Part shown: positions 1-8,853 of the stretch, piece by piece
Layout of the letters: each line of letters begins with the position of its first letter
Numbering within the stretch: position 1 is the stretch's first letter
NCBI RefSeq assembly: GCF_900188175.1
Contig: NZ_FZOQ01000004.1
Span: forward strand, 124,001-188,000
Reading direction: 5' to 3'
Source: Pontibacter ummariensis
GTDB taxonomy: Bacteria > Bacteroidota > Bacteroidia > Cytophagales > Hymenobacteraceae
Length of the DNA: 64,000 bases
The notes under the pieces: model-generated
Database searches by the model: none
What the model saw: the letters and a program-made list of their open reading frames with translations, nothing else
Told to the model about the DNA's origin: nothing
Translations under genes and position numbers: made by a program

Positions 1-2
1 AC

Positions 3-971
3 CACCGGGTAGAGCAGGCCAAAAAAGAGACAGAGATCTTCCGGCTGCGGAACATTGAGCTGTCCGGGTTAAACCAGGCCATTAAAGAGCAAAAGGAGAA
101 GCTGGAGCTGCAACGGGATGCCCTTGTGAAAGCCCTTACGGAACTGAACGCCACGCAGGAGCAGCTTATTCAGCGGGAAAAGCTGGCTTCACTGGGCGAA
201 CTGACTGCCGGTATCGCCCACGAGATACAAAACCCGCTCAACTTCATGAACAACTTCTCTGAGGTAAGCGCTGAGCTGCTGACCGAGATGGAGGAGGTAG
301 TAGGGGCAGGGCGAGTGGAGGAACTACTGCCTTTGGTGAAAGACCTGACGCAGAACCTTCAGAAGATACGGGAACATGGCACACGTGCCGATTCGATTGT
401 GAAGAACATGCTGCAGCATTCCCGTAAGAGTACGGGCCAGAAAGAGCGGATCGCTATCAACTCACTGGCCGAGGAGTACCTGCGCCTGGCCTACCACGGG
501 TTCCGGGCAAAGGACAAGAGTTTTAACGTGGTGCTTGTAGCGGATCTGGACAGGGACCTGAAAGAGGTGGAGGTCGTGCCCCAGGACCTGGGGCGGGTGC
601 TGCTTAACCTCTTTAGCAATGCCTTTTATGCGGTGCAGCAACGGCAGAAACAGGAAGACGATGACTATCAGCCACAAGTGAGTTTGATCACGCGCCAGTT
701 AGCCGACGCCGTGGAGATAAAGGTGAAAGACAATGGACCGGGAATACCCGCCGGGGTGCGGAGTAAGATCTTTCAGCCTTTTTTCACGACCAAACCAACG
801 GGCATGGGTACAGGCCTGGGGCTTTCCCTGAGCTATGACATCGTTCGGAAAGGCCATGGCGGTAGCCTCGACGTAAACACAGAAGAAGGAGAGTTTACGG
901 AGTTTATTATTCGAATTCCTATAAAAGCCGGTAGCACGGTGCTAGGCGGTTTAAAACGTAGCAATACATGA
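3..971 (+). CDS. Sensor histidine kinase, C-terminal part (5' end outside window)
   Basis: The reading frame is open from the left edge, so the gene starts upstream of the window; the GTG at 126 is an internal codon. The visible part begins with a charged coiled coil, then the HisKA H-box LASLGELTAGIAHEIQNP (phosphorylated His at 219-221) and an HATPase_c domain. The ATPase shows an N-box (LGRVLLNLFSNAFYAV), G1 (DNGPGIP), F-box (FQPFFTTKP) and G2 (GTGLGLSLSYDIV). It should autophosphorylate and pass phosphate to a receiver. Its stop codon overlaps the start of the receiver gene at 968, so the two are translationally coupled. The kinase module is clearly paralogous to that of the gene at 3260. 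The sensor domain cannot be seen here. Confidence 0.93.
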   Translation, partial: HRVEQAKKETEIFRLRNIELSGLNQAIKEQKEKLELQRDALVKALTELNATQEQLIQREKLASLGELTAGIAHEIQNPLNFMNNFSEVSAELLTEMEEVVGAGRVEELLPLVKDLTQNLQKIREHGTRADSIVKNMLQHSRKSTGQKERIAINSLAEEYLRLAYHGFRAKDKSFNVVLVADLDRDLKEVEVVPQDLGRVLLNLFSNAFYAVQQRQKQEDDDYQPQVSLITRQLADAVEIKVKDNGPGIPAGVRSKIFQPFFTTKPTGMGTGLGLSLSYDIVRKGHGGSLDVNTEEGEFTEFIIRIPIKAGSTVLGGLKRSNT

Positions 972-1345
972 AAATACTGGTTGTAGACGATGAAGCTGAC
1001 GTACAGCCTCTTTTTGAGCAGCGCTTCCGGAAAGAGATTCGTACCGGAGAGGTAGACTTTGCTTTTGCCCTATCAGGGGAGGAGGCTTATGCGTACATGG
1101 TGGAGCACCCTTTCGAAGTCATGCTCATTTTGTCTGACATCAACATGCCTGGCATGAGTGGCCTGGAGTTGCTGCGCCTGACGCGTGAAAAGTATGACAC
1201 GCCCCCGCCGCTCATCATGATGATCACGGCTTACAACGATCAGGAGAATTACCGCCTGGCGATGGAGTACGGGGCAAACGACTTCCTGACAAAGCCCCTG
1301 GACTTTAGCTTATTAAAAGAAAAACTTAAAACCCTGGCAGTTTGA
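968..1345 (+). CDS. Single-domain response regulator (CheY-like receiver)
   Basis: A 125-residue protein consisting only of a receiver domain. The acidic pocket is VVDDE, the phospho-acceptor is Asp57 in LILSDINMPG, a Thr lies in MMITAYN, and the conserved Lys is in LTKPLDF. The ATG overlaps the kinase stop (ATGA), and the stop overlaps the next ATG (TGATG), so kinase, receiver and receiver-cyclase form one tightly coupled operon. It has no output domain. It may be a phosphate shuttle or sink, or it may act through protein contacts. The receiver assignment is firm; the target is unknown. Confidence 0.93.
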   Translation: MKILVVDDEADVQPLFEQRFRKEIRTGEVDFAFALSGEEAYAYMVEHPFEVMLILSDINMPGMSGLELLRLTREKYDTPPPLIMMITAYNDQENYRLAMEYGANDFLTKPLDFSLLKEKLKTLAV

Positions 1346-2385
1346 TGGCAAAGATACTCGTGGTAGACGATGAGGCGGATATGGAGTTGTTGATAAAGCA
1401 GAAGTTCCGACGGAAGATTCGTGATAACACGTACGAGTTTATTTTTGCCCAGAACGGAGTGGAGGCGCTCGAAAAGCTACAGCAGCACCCGGACCTGGAC
1501 ATTATTCTAAGTGACATCAACATGCCCGAAATGGACGGGCTTACCTTGCTCACGAAGTTGCCGGAGACCAACCCTATCATCAAAGCCGTGATCGTGTCGG
1601 CTTACGGCGATATGGCGAATATCCGGACAGCCATGAACCGCGGCGCCTTTGACTTTGTCTGCAAGCCGATTGATTTTGAGGACCTTGATCTTACGGTCAC
1701 AAAGACACTGGAGCACGTGAGCCAACTGCGCAGCACACTACAGGCCATCAAGGAAAACAATATCCTGAAGATGTATGTGGATGAGTCGGTCCTGAGTTTT
1801 ATGACGCACCAGGAATTTGAAAACAGCCTGCTGCTGAATGAGGAAGTAGAGGCAAGCGTGATGTTTGTGGATATCTGTGGCTTTACGGCCGTTTCAGAGC
1901 ACGTACCGGCGAATACGGTGGTGAACCTGCTTAACAAGATGTTCGACCAGATGGTGCATGAGATCATTGAGCAGGGCGGGCACGTCGACAAGTTTATCGG
2001 TGATGCCATCATGGCGGTGTTTCAGGGCAATTATCACCTGGACCGCTGTGTGGAAGCAGCCCTGGCCATCAAGCAGCGACTGGAGTCTTTTCAGGAGAAC
2101 CTAAACGACTTTACCTTTAAGCCACAAATATCGGTAGGCATCAACGCCGGGGAGGTTATCTCCGGCAACATCGGATCAGCCTCTCTCCGCAGGCTAGACT
2201 ATACGGTGATCGGAGACACGGTGAATGTTGCGCAGCGCCTGCAGTCTGTTGCCCAACCCGGGCAAATCATCGTGACGCAGCAGTCTTACGAGCAGCTGAA
2301 AGAGTCTTTCCGTTGCAAGGAGATAGGGGAGGTAAAACTTAAAAACAAGGTGAAGCCCGTTGTTATCTATGAAGTAACGGAGTAA
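1345..2385 (+). CDS. Response regulator with class III adenylate cyclase output domain
   Basis: 346 residues. Residues 1-125 are a receiver (VVDDE, phospho-acceptor Asp57 in IILSDINMPE, Lys in VCKPIDF). Residues ~165-345 are a class III nucleotidyl cyclase. Metal-binding Asp176 (FVDICGFT) and Asp220 (DKFIGDAIMAVF) are present, as are the transition-state Asn294 and Arg298 (GDTVNVAQRLQ). Lys216 and Thr287 match the Lys/Thr purine-selecting pair of bacterial adenylate cyclases such as CyaB1, so ATP is the likely substrate. The start is the ATG in TGATG; a TTG lies one codon upstream. Phosphorylation by the kinase ending at 971 probably controls cyclic nucleotide synthesis. A possible membrane effector is at 6742-7932. 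Confidence 0.92.
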   Translation: MAKILVVDDEADMELLIKQKFRRKIRDNTYEFIFAQNGVEALEKLQQHPDLDIILSDINMPEMDGLTLLTKLPETNPIIKAVIVSAYGDMANIRTAMNRGAFDFVCKPIDFEDLDLTVTKTLEHVSQLRSTLQAIKENNILKMYVDESVLSFMTHQEFENSLLLNEEVEASVMFVDICGFTAVSEHVPANTVVNLLNKMFDQMVHEIIEQGGHVDKFIGDAIMAVFQGNYHLDRCVEAALAIKQRLESFQENLNDFTFKPQISVGINAGEVISGNIGSASLRRLDYTVIGDTVNVAQRLQSVAQPGQIIVTQQSYEQLKESFRCKEIGEVKLKNKVKPVVIYEVTE

Positions 2386-2542
2386 GCTTTTCTTCTGTTA
2401 GCTGTCGGGAACATGTGTAGAGAAACTCTGTACTGGTTAAACCAACCGAAGGTAGGTATGCAGACAAAATTAAAGAAGCTTTCTTGATTAGTTAGCTTAG
2501 TTTGATTAATTTAAATAAATAATTGAACAGGAAGGAGTAAAG

Positions 2543-3138
2543 ATGACCCCTATGTCCGCTATAAAACCCCTAGCACTAGTATCCTATGTTTTGTTAAGTA
2601 TAGGGGCGAAAGCCCAGGAGGCTGTTCCGTCTCCCGAAACGCAGGTAAAGGCCGCTGTGCTGGCTGCTCCTTCTGACAAACGGTGATGGGATATAGTCCA
2701 CAGGGAGAACTGGTGGTTTTGCGGAAAGGAACGAATGAGCTGATCTGCCTGGCTGACGACCCCGAACAGAAAGGCCTTTCCGTTGCCTGCTATCACCAGG
2801 ATTTGGCGCCGTTTATGGCCCGGGGGCGGGAGCTAAGGAAAGCGGGGAAGAGTAATCAGGAGATTTTTGAGATGCGGGAGCAGGAAGCGAAAAGCGGAAA
2901 GCTGACCATGCCGAAGCAGGCTTCTACCCTGTTCGTTTACTCTGCCCCGGCAGAGAATTACAACCAAGCCACTGGTGAGGTAAAAGACGGCTACCTGCGC
3001 TACGTGGTCTATATTCCCTACGCTACCGCCGAAAGTACTGGCTTGCCCCTGAAGCCAGAGGCTCCAGCCATGCCCTGGATCATGCATCCCGGAACGCATG
3101 GTGCACACATCATGATCAACCCCCCTGCTGCCAAGTAA
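2543..3138 (+). pseudogene. Secreted conserved protein gene broken by a frameshift
   Basis: A strong Shine-Dalgarno (GGAAGGAG) stands 6 nt before the ATG at 2543. That frame encodes a signal peptide (hydrophobic ALVSYVLLSIGAKAQ) and the start of a mature protein, then stops at a TGA at 2684-2686. The rest of the protein (about 150 codons, with LRKGTNELICLADDP and YVVYIPYATAESTGLP) continues in another frame from 2683-3138, with no signal peptide and no ribosome binding site of its own. I read this as one secreted protein split by a small deletion near 2683. Alternatives are a sequencing error, or TGATG reinitiation giving a cytoplasmic fragment. I recognise the family only as a conserved bacterial secreted protein of unknown function. 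Confidence 0.7.
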
Positions 3139-3259
3139 GCAGTGCGGTAGCTTCCCGGTAGCACCTGTTGGTGCTAGGTGCCAGATTACCAGTACCGGAC
3201 GGTAAACTCAGGTACAGCTTGCTATACAAACGTGTATGAACTAAATAGAGCGAGAGGCG

Positions 3260-6200
3260 ATGCAGACCTACCTGATCCGCTGCTTTTGGGCTTTCCTTTG
3301 TGCCTGGTTGGGCATGTTCTCCTGCCTGCGGGCACAGGACCTAAGTTTTGTAAAAGTGCCGCTGGACCAGGAATATGGCATAGGCCTGATAGCAGGTATT
3401 ACACAGGATAAACAGGGCTTTCTCTGGATTGCTACCCATTCTGGCCTCTACCGTTACGACGGTTACCAGCAGATAACCTACATCCATAATCGGTATGACA
3501 AGAATTCTTTGGCCGATAACCGGCTGGAGTGTGTGCTGGCCGACCGGAACGGTGTTATCTGGATTGGGGTGTGGGCGACAGGCCTGGACCGCTTTGATCC
3601 TAAGACAGGCGAGTTTACCCACTTCCGGCACAACCCCGAAGACCCGAAAAGCCTGAGCGATGATGTCGTGACGGCCCTGTTAGAGGACCGGGAGGGAAAC
3701 CTGTGGGTGGGCACGCATAAAGGGCTGAACCTGTACCATCCGGAAACCGGCACCTTTACCCACTTTCAGCACAGGAAGGATGACCCCTCCAGCTTGAGTG
3801 ACAACAGGGTCAGGGCAATTTACCAGGACCGGCAGGGAACGATCTGGGTGGGCACGGGCAGCCCGTGGGAGTCCAAGCCTACAGAAGGCGGGCTGAATCG
3901 CTTTCACCCTAAGACCGGCACTTTTACCAGCTACAAGCACGATCCCGAGAACCCCAACACGCTCTTCTCTAACTGGGTGCGGGCCATTTATGAAGACAGC
4001 AAGGGTAACTTTTGGGTAGGCACTTTTGGAGACGGGCTGCACCGCATGAACCGCAGGACCGGTAGCATAGAGCGGCTTTCATATGACGCCAGCCGCCCGG
4101 AGAAGCTGAGCCGCCCTTACATAGACAAAGAAAAGCAAAACGATGGCGTAAACATCATCCATGAGGATCATACAGGAGCTATCTGGATCGGCACATACGA
4201 CAGTGGCCTCAACAGGTATGACCCCAGCACAGGTGAGGTCAAGCACTACCATAAATATGCCTCAAACGGTGCCGGGCTGGATGATAACAACATCTGGGCG
4301 GCTTACAGTACCCGGGAAGGAAGCCTGTGGTTTGGAACAGCTAATGGGAACCTGTTCCGGCTTGACCCGCACCGCCACCGCATTCCCAATACCTACACAG
4401 ATGCAGAGGTATACAGCTTTTATGAAGACCCTGCCGGGTTCCTGTTGCTAGGCACCTCCAAAGGCCTGGTCAAAAAAGACCTTAAGAGCGGTAAAGTCAC
4501 CCGCTACGTCAACAACCCGCTCGATCTGAGCAGCATTAGCAGTGATACAGTCTACACTATCTACAAAGACAGGAGGGGGGATTTCTGGTTGGGCAACGCC
4601 AGTGGGGACCTGAACAAGTTCAACGCGGAAACAGAGCGCTTTACCCGCTACCAGCATGATGAAAAAGACCCTACCAGCCTGAGCGGGGGACCTATTTTCG
4701 CTATGTTGGAAGACAGCCAGGATAACTTCTGGATTGCAACAGGCTTTGGCCTGGACAAGATGAACCAGCGCACAGGCACCTTCACCCATCATCAGAGTGA
4801 CCCGGACAACGCCCGCAGTCTTTCGCATAATGGCCTGACCTCTGTTCTGGAAGGGGCAGACGGAGTCCTCTGGATCGGAACCCGGTTTGCTGGCGGCGTG
4901 AACCGTTACAACATAAAAAGCGGTCATGCCAAAAAGTATCTCCTGGGAAGTAACATATCCAGGATCTATAAGGACTCCAGAAACGTGTTGTGGGTGGCCA
5001 CAGAGAACGCTGGCATCTATTACTACAAGCCCGCTTCTGACGCCTTTATTCCTGTTAAAATAGGGTATGAGAAGGAGATTATCAATGTCAAGAGCATCGT
5101 AGAGGATGATCAGCACAACCTGTGGTTTGGGACCAGTCAGGGCCTGCTGAAGCTGAACAAGGAGCGGAACAGTTTTTCGCTGTTGGGGGAGTCCTACGGT
5201 ATACAGCCCGGCTCGCTCACCTTTAAAGCAGGGTATAAAGGCCGCGACGGGAAACTTTACTTTGGAAACAGAACAGGCTACTATGTCTTTGATCCGCAAC
5301 AGTTAAAGCCAAACGAGCACCCGCCCCTGGTCACATTTACCGAAATGCGTCTTTTTGATAAGCCCGTGCTACCGGGGCGAAAGAGTCCGCTGAAGGCCCC
5401 TCTCAGTGAGACGAGCGCCATTACCCTAGGCCCTGACCAGAATGTGTTCTCTATTGACTTTACGGGCATCCATTTCACGAATCCGGAGCAGAATAAGTAC
5501 CTGTTTAAACTGGAGAACTACGACCACGACTGGCGGGAGACAGGGGCTGAGCACACAGCCTCCTACTACAATGTGCCCCCCGGGAGTTATGTTTTTCGTG
5601 TCAGGGCCTCTAACAGCGATGAAGTATGGGCAGAGAAGACAATGCTACTGCGGGTGAAGCCTCATTGGTGGAATACCTGGTGGGCTTATACTTTGTACGG
5701 AAGTACAGTTTTGGCTTTACTGGCTGTTTATAGCCGGCAGCAACGCCGGCGCCTGATCAAGATTGAGCGCTACCGGGCAAGAGAGCGGGAACTGGCACAG
5801 GCGCGGGAGATATCCAAAGCCTACAAGGAACTGAAACGGACGCAGGCCCGCCTGGTGCAGCAGGAGAAGCTTGCCTCGCTTGGCGAGTTAACAGCGGGCA
5901 TAGCCCATGAGATACAGAACCCCTTAAACTTCATCAACAACTTTGCAGACGTTAGTACTGAACTGGTAGAGGAAGGAGAGCAGGAGTTGGCTGCGGGTGC
6001 TGTGGAAGAGACCAGGATGATTCTGGACACCGTGAAGCAGAACTTAGAGAAAATACGGACGCACGGGCAGCGGGCAGACAACATCGTGAAGAACATGCTC
6101 CAGCACTCCCGTACCAGTACCGGGCAAAAGGAGCCAACAGACATCAATGCTTTAACAGAGGAGTACCTGCAGTTGTCTTACCATGGGTTAAGGGCAAAGG

Positions 6201-6649
6201 ACAAGGCCTTCCGGGTAAAGCTGCAAACCAACTACGACCAAAGCCTGGATAAGGCCACGGTGGTACCACAGGAAATGGGCAGGGTTTTGCTGAACCTGTT
6301 TAACAACGCCTTTTTTGCTGTTCTTCAGAAACAGAAGGCGGCAGGCTGTGAATACGAGCCCAAAGTAGAGGTAAGTACCCGCCGAACAGACGACAGCATA
6401 GAGATTTTGGTGCGGGACAATGGGGTGGGGGTTCCGGAAAAGCTAAAGAACAAGATTTTTCAGCCTTTCTTCACCACGAAGCCAACGGGGCAGGGTACGG
6501 GCTTGGGCCTTTCCCTATGCTACGACATCATCACCAAGGGGCACGGGGGAGAAATACTAGTGGAGTCGGTAGAGGGGGAGTTTACAGAGTTCAGAGTGCT
6601 GCTCCCTGTCGCGATCCCTTCCCCTGCCCCGCTAATTGAAGCCGTATAG
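3260..6649 (+). CDS. Two-component-propeller sensor histidine kinase (Reg_prop / Y_Y_Y / HisKA / HATPase)
   Basis: 1129 residues. There is a signal peptide (cleavage probably after CLRAQ). About a dozen Reg_prop beta-propeller repeats follow (pattern G.lWiGT..GLnr), to ~residue 690, then a Y_Y_Y domain (~735-800), one membrane helix (~805-825), a cytoplasmic coiled coil, the H-box (His883 in GIAHEIQNP) and an ATPase with DNGVGVP and GTGLGLSLCYDI. The layout resembles the sensor half of Bacteroidetes hybrid two-component systems, which often sense periplasmic ligands. Here the receiver and AraC output are absent, so a separate regulator must receive the phosphate. The paralogous kinase module at 1-971 and the receivers at 968-2385 are natural candidates. 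No carbohydrate-utilisation genes adjoin it. Confidence 0.92.
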   Translation: MQTYLIRCFWAFLCAWLGMFSCLRAQDLSFVKVPLDQEYGIGLIAGITQDKQGFLWIATHSGLYRYDGYQQITYIHNRYDKNSLADNRLECVLADRNGVIWIGVWATGLDRFDPKTGEFTHFRHNPEDPKSLSDDVVTALLEDREGNLWVGTHKGLNLYHPETGTFTHFQHRKDDPSSLSDNRVRAIYQDRQGTIWVGTGSPWESKPTEGGLNRFHPKTGTFTSYKHDPENPNTLFSNWVRAIYEDSKGNFWVGTFGDGLHRMNRRTGSIERLSYDASRPEKLSRPYIDKEKQNDGVNIIHEDHTGAIWIGTYDSGLNRYDPSTGEVKHYHKYASNGAGLDDNNIWAAYSTREGSLWFGTANGNLFRLDPHRHRIPNTYTDAEVYSFYEDPAGFLLLGTSKGLVKKDLKSGKVTRYVNNPLDLSSISSDTVYTIYKDRRGDFWLGNASGDLNKFNAETERFTRYQHDEKDPTSLSGGPIFAMLEDSQDNFWIATGFGLDKMNQRTGTFTHHQSDPDNARSLSHNGLTSVLEGADGVLWIGTRFAGGVNRYNIKSGHAKKYLLGSNISRIYKDSRNVLWVATENAGIYYYKPASDAFIPVKIGYEKEIINVKSIVEDDQHNLWFGTSQGLLKLNKERNSFSLLGESYGIQPGSLTFKAGYKGRDGKLYFGNRTGYYVFDPQQLKPNEHPPLVTFTEMRLFDKPVLPGRKSPLKAPLSETSAITLGPDQNVFSIDFTGIHFTNPEQNKYLFKLENYDHDWRETGAEHTASYYNVPPGSYVFRVRASNSDEVWAEKTMLLRVKPHWWNTWWAYTLYGSTVLALLAVYSRQQRRRLIKIERYRARERELAQAREISKAYKELKRTQARLVQQEKLASLGELTAGIAHEIQNPLNFINNFADVSTELVEEGEQELAAGAVEETRMILDTVKQNLEKIRTHGQRADNIVKNMLQHSRTSTGQKEPTDINALTEEYLQLSYHGLRAKDKAFRVKLQTNYDQSLDKATVVPQEMGRVLLNLFNNAFFAVLQKQKAAGCEYEPKVEVSTRRTDDSIEILVRDNGVGVPEKLKNKIFQPFFTTKPTGQGTGLGLSLCYDIITKGHGGEILVESVEGEFTEFRVLLPVAIPSPAPLIEAV

Positions 6650-6741
6650 TAGCGGAGGAACCCCGAGGAAAGAGCACGATAGGGCCTACCTTTTGTCACA
6701 GCCTTTTAGTGCTGCTGTTTCCCTTTCCTGATAGGTTTACC

Positions 6742-7932
6742 CTAGTGTTCGAAAAAAATCCAGGCAATGGCATAACTGAGTAGTACGACGGCAAAGCCCA
6801 CCATAAAAACTGTATAGGCAATTTTTAGCAGGGTGTACTTACGAGCCAGCGTCTGGCCTTGATGGTAAATATTGTCGATCATGCTGTCGTACAGTTTGTC
6901 ATGGTCGCGCATCATGCCTCGCATGCTGCTTTTATAGCTCTCCTGGCTGAGTCGCACAAAGTCTCCAAAAAACAGCAGGTCTACCTTGTCTTCCGGTGAG
7001 GCACTGGGTTTAACCTTCGGCCTGGTGGACAGAACGGCAAAAATGATGGTAGTCACGCATACCAGGGTCAGGAGGATGGAGGGGATGATCAGATGGGGTA
7101 CCTCTTCGAATTTCCGTATCACGGAGGAGATCATGATCGAGGCGATGATCGCGTTAATCGAGATCATGAGGTTGGCCTTGCTGTCAGCCATCACGCTCAA
7201 CTGCACGTGGCTGGCCAGGGTCGTCCGGAACATCGTTTCTGTACCTTTGATAGCTTTTTGCTCTTTCTCCTTTTGTAAGTCTTTTTTCAGCTTTTGGTTT
7301 TCTTTCCACAGGGTGTCTAGTTCTACCTCGTCTTTTCCTACGGTGGCCAGTTTTTTCTTCAGGAGCTTACGGTTCTTTTCTTTGCCCTCCTGATACGCCT
7401 GCTGGGCATATCTTGTAAAAAAGGCATGTTGCTTAAACAGTTCTTTCTGCTTTAAGAGCCAGTCCTGTAGGTTCCAGTTCTCTCCGCTCTGATCTTGCGC
7501 CTGTTTTTCTGCTGATGGGAAATAATCCGGGGAGGCCATAAAACTGGAAACGGCATCGCAGAGGGCTTCCTCTACACTATCTGTGGGGCGCTGGGGGTAA
7601 AAAGTAGCTGTGATCGCCTGTAGTATCCTACTCCTCTCGCGTTCTGACACGCCACTGCTTAGCAGAAAATCAGTAACAGGGGCAAAGGAGCTTTCATCCG
7701 GGACGGCACCTAAAGGCATGTAGCAAAGGTCATGCAGCCAGGCAGCCAGCAGAAGTGTTCTCCTGTCGCTCTCCGGCAGGAAAAGGGATTGGCCAATTTC
7801 TTCTGCGGTGGCTACTAAAGCACGGGTATGCTGCAAATCGTAACCAGTAGCAACCGGGGTAACTCCTGCAGTAAAGAGTTGCTGTTCTACATGCGCATGC
7901 GCTTTTTCCAGAATATCAGTTTCAACTATCAT
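6742..7932 (-). CDS. HD-domain / Pycsar-effector-like (PycTM, DUF5706) membrane protein
   Basis: 396 residues. The N-terminal ~115 residues form an HD-type fold (HTRALVATAEEIG, WLHDLCY, EALCDA). A charged coiled coil (~155-215) follows, then ETMFRTTLASHVQLSVMADS and two or three membrane segments (ISINAIIASIMISSVI; LLTLVCVTTIIFAVLS; C-terminal VFMVGFAVVLLSYAIAWIFF). The MFRTTL...ADSKAN block and helices match the PycTM/DUF5706 domain used as a membrane effector of cyclic-pyrimidine (Pycsar) systems. The HD site looks incomplete: the first His, HD and the late Asp remain, but the usual mid-domain His is replaced (PDESS). It probably binds or responds to a nucleotide rather than being a good phosphohydrolase. 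Family call firm; function inferred. Confidence 0.8.
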   Translation of the reverse strand: MIVETDILEKAHAHVEQQLFTAGVTPVATGYDLQHTRALVATAEEIGQSLFLPESDRRTLLLAAWLHDLCYMPLGAVPDESSFAPVTDFLLSSGVSERERSRILQAITATFYPQRPTDSVEEALCDAVSSFMASPDYFPSAEKQAQDQSGENWNLQDWLLKQKELFKQHAFFTRYAQQAYQEGKEKNRKLLKKKLATVGKDEVELDTLWKENQKLKKDLQKEKEQKAIKGTETMFRTTLASHVQLSVMADSKANLMISINAIIASIMISSVIRKFEEVPHLIIPSILLTLVCVTTIIFAVLSTRPKVKPSASPEDKVDLLFFGDFVRLSQESYKSSMRGMMRDHDKLYDSMIDNIYHQGQTLARKYTLLKIAYTVFMVGFAVVLLSYAIAWIFFEH

Positions 7933-8285
7933 TGAACTTCTCCATTTAAATTCCTGTCGCCACCTCCGCTACTTCTATATCTCCTGCAGGAGCAAATCTG
8001 TTTTGCTTACGCTTAACCGTAGGGTCAGGTAATTAATTTACAATTAAATGTGCTAAAAAGCATGTTGTATTGCCTTAAAATTTAGGTGCCAACCGCAAAG
8101 TAGCAACAGGGTTGGTTTATGGAGAGTCAAAACAAAGAAGCTACTACGGAAAGAGCGGGTGGAAACGAGGTTCGGAAAGGAGAGAAAAAAGCCTAAGTTG
8201 CATGAACAGTCGAGGCCCTTTCTGAGGTAGGTCAGGACACGGCTTATATGTATGATATTGGTATGTTCCTTTTATCCGGAGAAGC
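7933..8285. other. Gene-free interval upstream of the HD-PycTM gene
   Basis: About 350 nt between the divergent start of the HD-PycTM gene and the 3' end of msrB. On the minus strand a CTACTTTGC box near 8096-8104 resembles a Bacteroidetes -7 element, but no good -33 partner is seen. I find no convincing ORF, repeat or RNA. Confidence 0.4.
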
Positions 8286-8744
8286 TTATGTGTCCTGCCT
8301 TAGGATGCTTTCCGAGTTAATGCAGTAGCGCAGCCCGGCAGGCTCAGGCCCATCATGAAACACGTGGCCCAAATGGCTGTCACAGACATTACACATGACC
8401 TCCACTCGTTTCATGCCGTGGCTGTCGTCAAACACATACTTTACAGCCGCTTTATTGAAGGGCTGCGTAAAGCTGGGCCAGCCGGAGATGGCGTGGTACT
8501 TGGCCTTAGAGTCGAACAAGAGGCTGCCGCATCCGACACAGGCGTATACCCCAGGCTCATAAGAGCGGCAGTAGGCGTTTCTGTAAGGCTTCTCGGTGCC
8601 TTTTTGCCGCATTACCCGGAACTGCTCAGGCGTTAGCTGCTCTTGCCATTCCGCCTCTGTTTTTTCCACTCTTCTTATTGGCTCCGGGTTACTGTACTTC
8701 GCGTACTTGATCACATCTATCCAGCGGAACATAAAATCACTCAT
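8286..8744 (-). CDS. msrB: Peptide-methionine (R)-S-oxide reductase MsrB
   Basis: 152 residues from the ATG at 8744; an in-frame TTG lies two codons upstream. It reduces methionine-R-sulfoxide in oxidised proteins. All MsrB landmarks are visible: GTEKPYRNAY, zinc-binding CVGCG and CNVC, SGWPSF, HLGHVFHDGP and the catalytic Cys in RYCINS. There is no signal peptide, so it acts in the cytoplasm. It stands alone, divergent from the dehydrogenase gene at 8854. Confidence 0.96.
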   Translation of the reverse strand: MSDFMFRWIDVIKYAKYSNPEPIRRVEKTEAEWQEQLTPEQFRVMRQKGTEKPYRNAYCRSYEPGVYACVGCGSLLFDSKAKYHAISGWPSFTQPFNKAAVKYVFDDSHGMKRVEVMCNVCDSHLGHVFHDGPEPAGLRYCINSESILRQDT

Positions 8745-8853
8745 GCACAAAAAACGCTGGAGCCGTGTGTTAAGTTTACATCATGATTCAGGGGCTGGTT
8801 GGTTCATCATCCTAAATTTATTAATTTCCAAGTGCACTAACGCTTACCAGTAC

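Noticed and set aside
3178..3411. 77-codon ORF overlapping the start of the propeller kinase gene
   Set aside because: It overlaps the signal peptide region of a well-supported gene and has no family-like sequence.
4448..5299. 283-codon ORF antisense to the propeller kinase gene
   Set aside because: A shadow of a long repetitive gene; no ribosome binding site or recognisable motif.
1..8000. Pycsar antiphage defence operon
   Set aside because: The cyclase is fused to a receiver and has ATP-type residues, and the PycTM protein is on the other strand 4.4 kb away. A classic two-gene Pycsar operon is not present.
8596..8853. N-terminal extension of the D-2-hydroxyacid dehydrogenase
   Set aside because: It runs antisense through msrB; family sequence starts only at ATG 8854.
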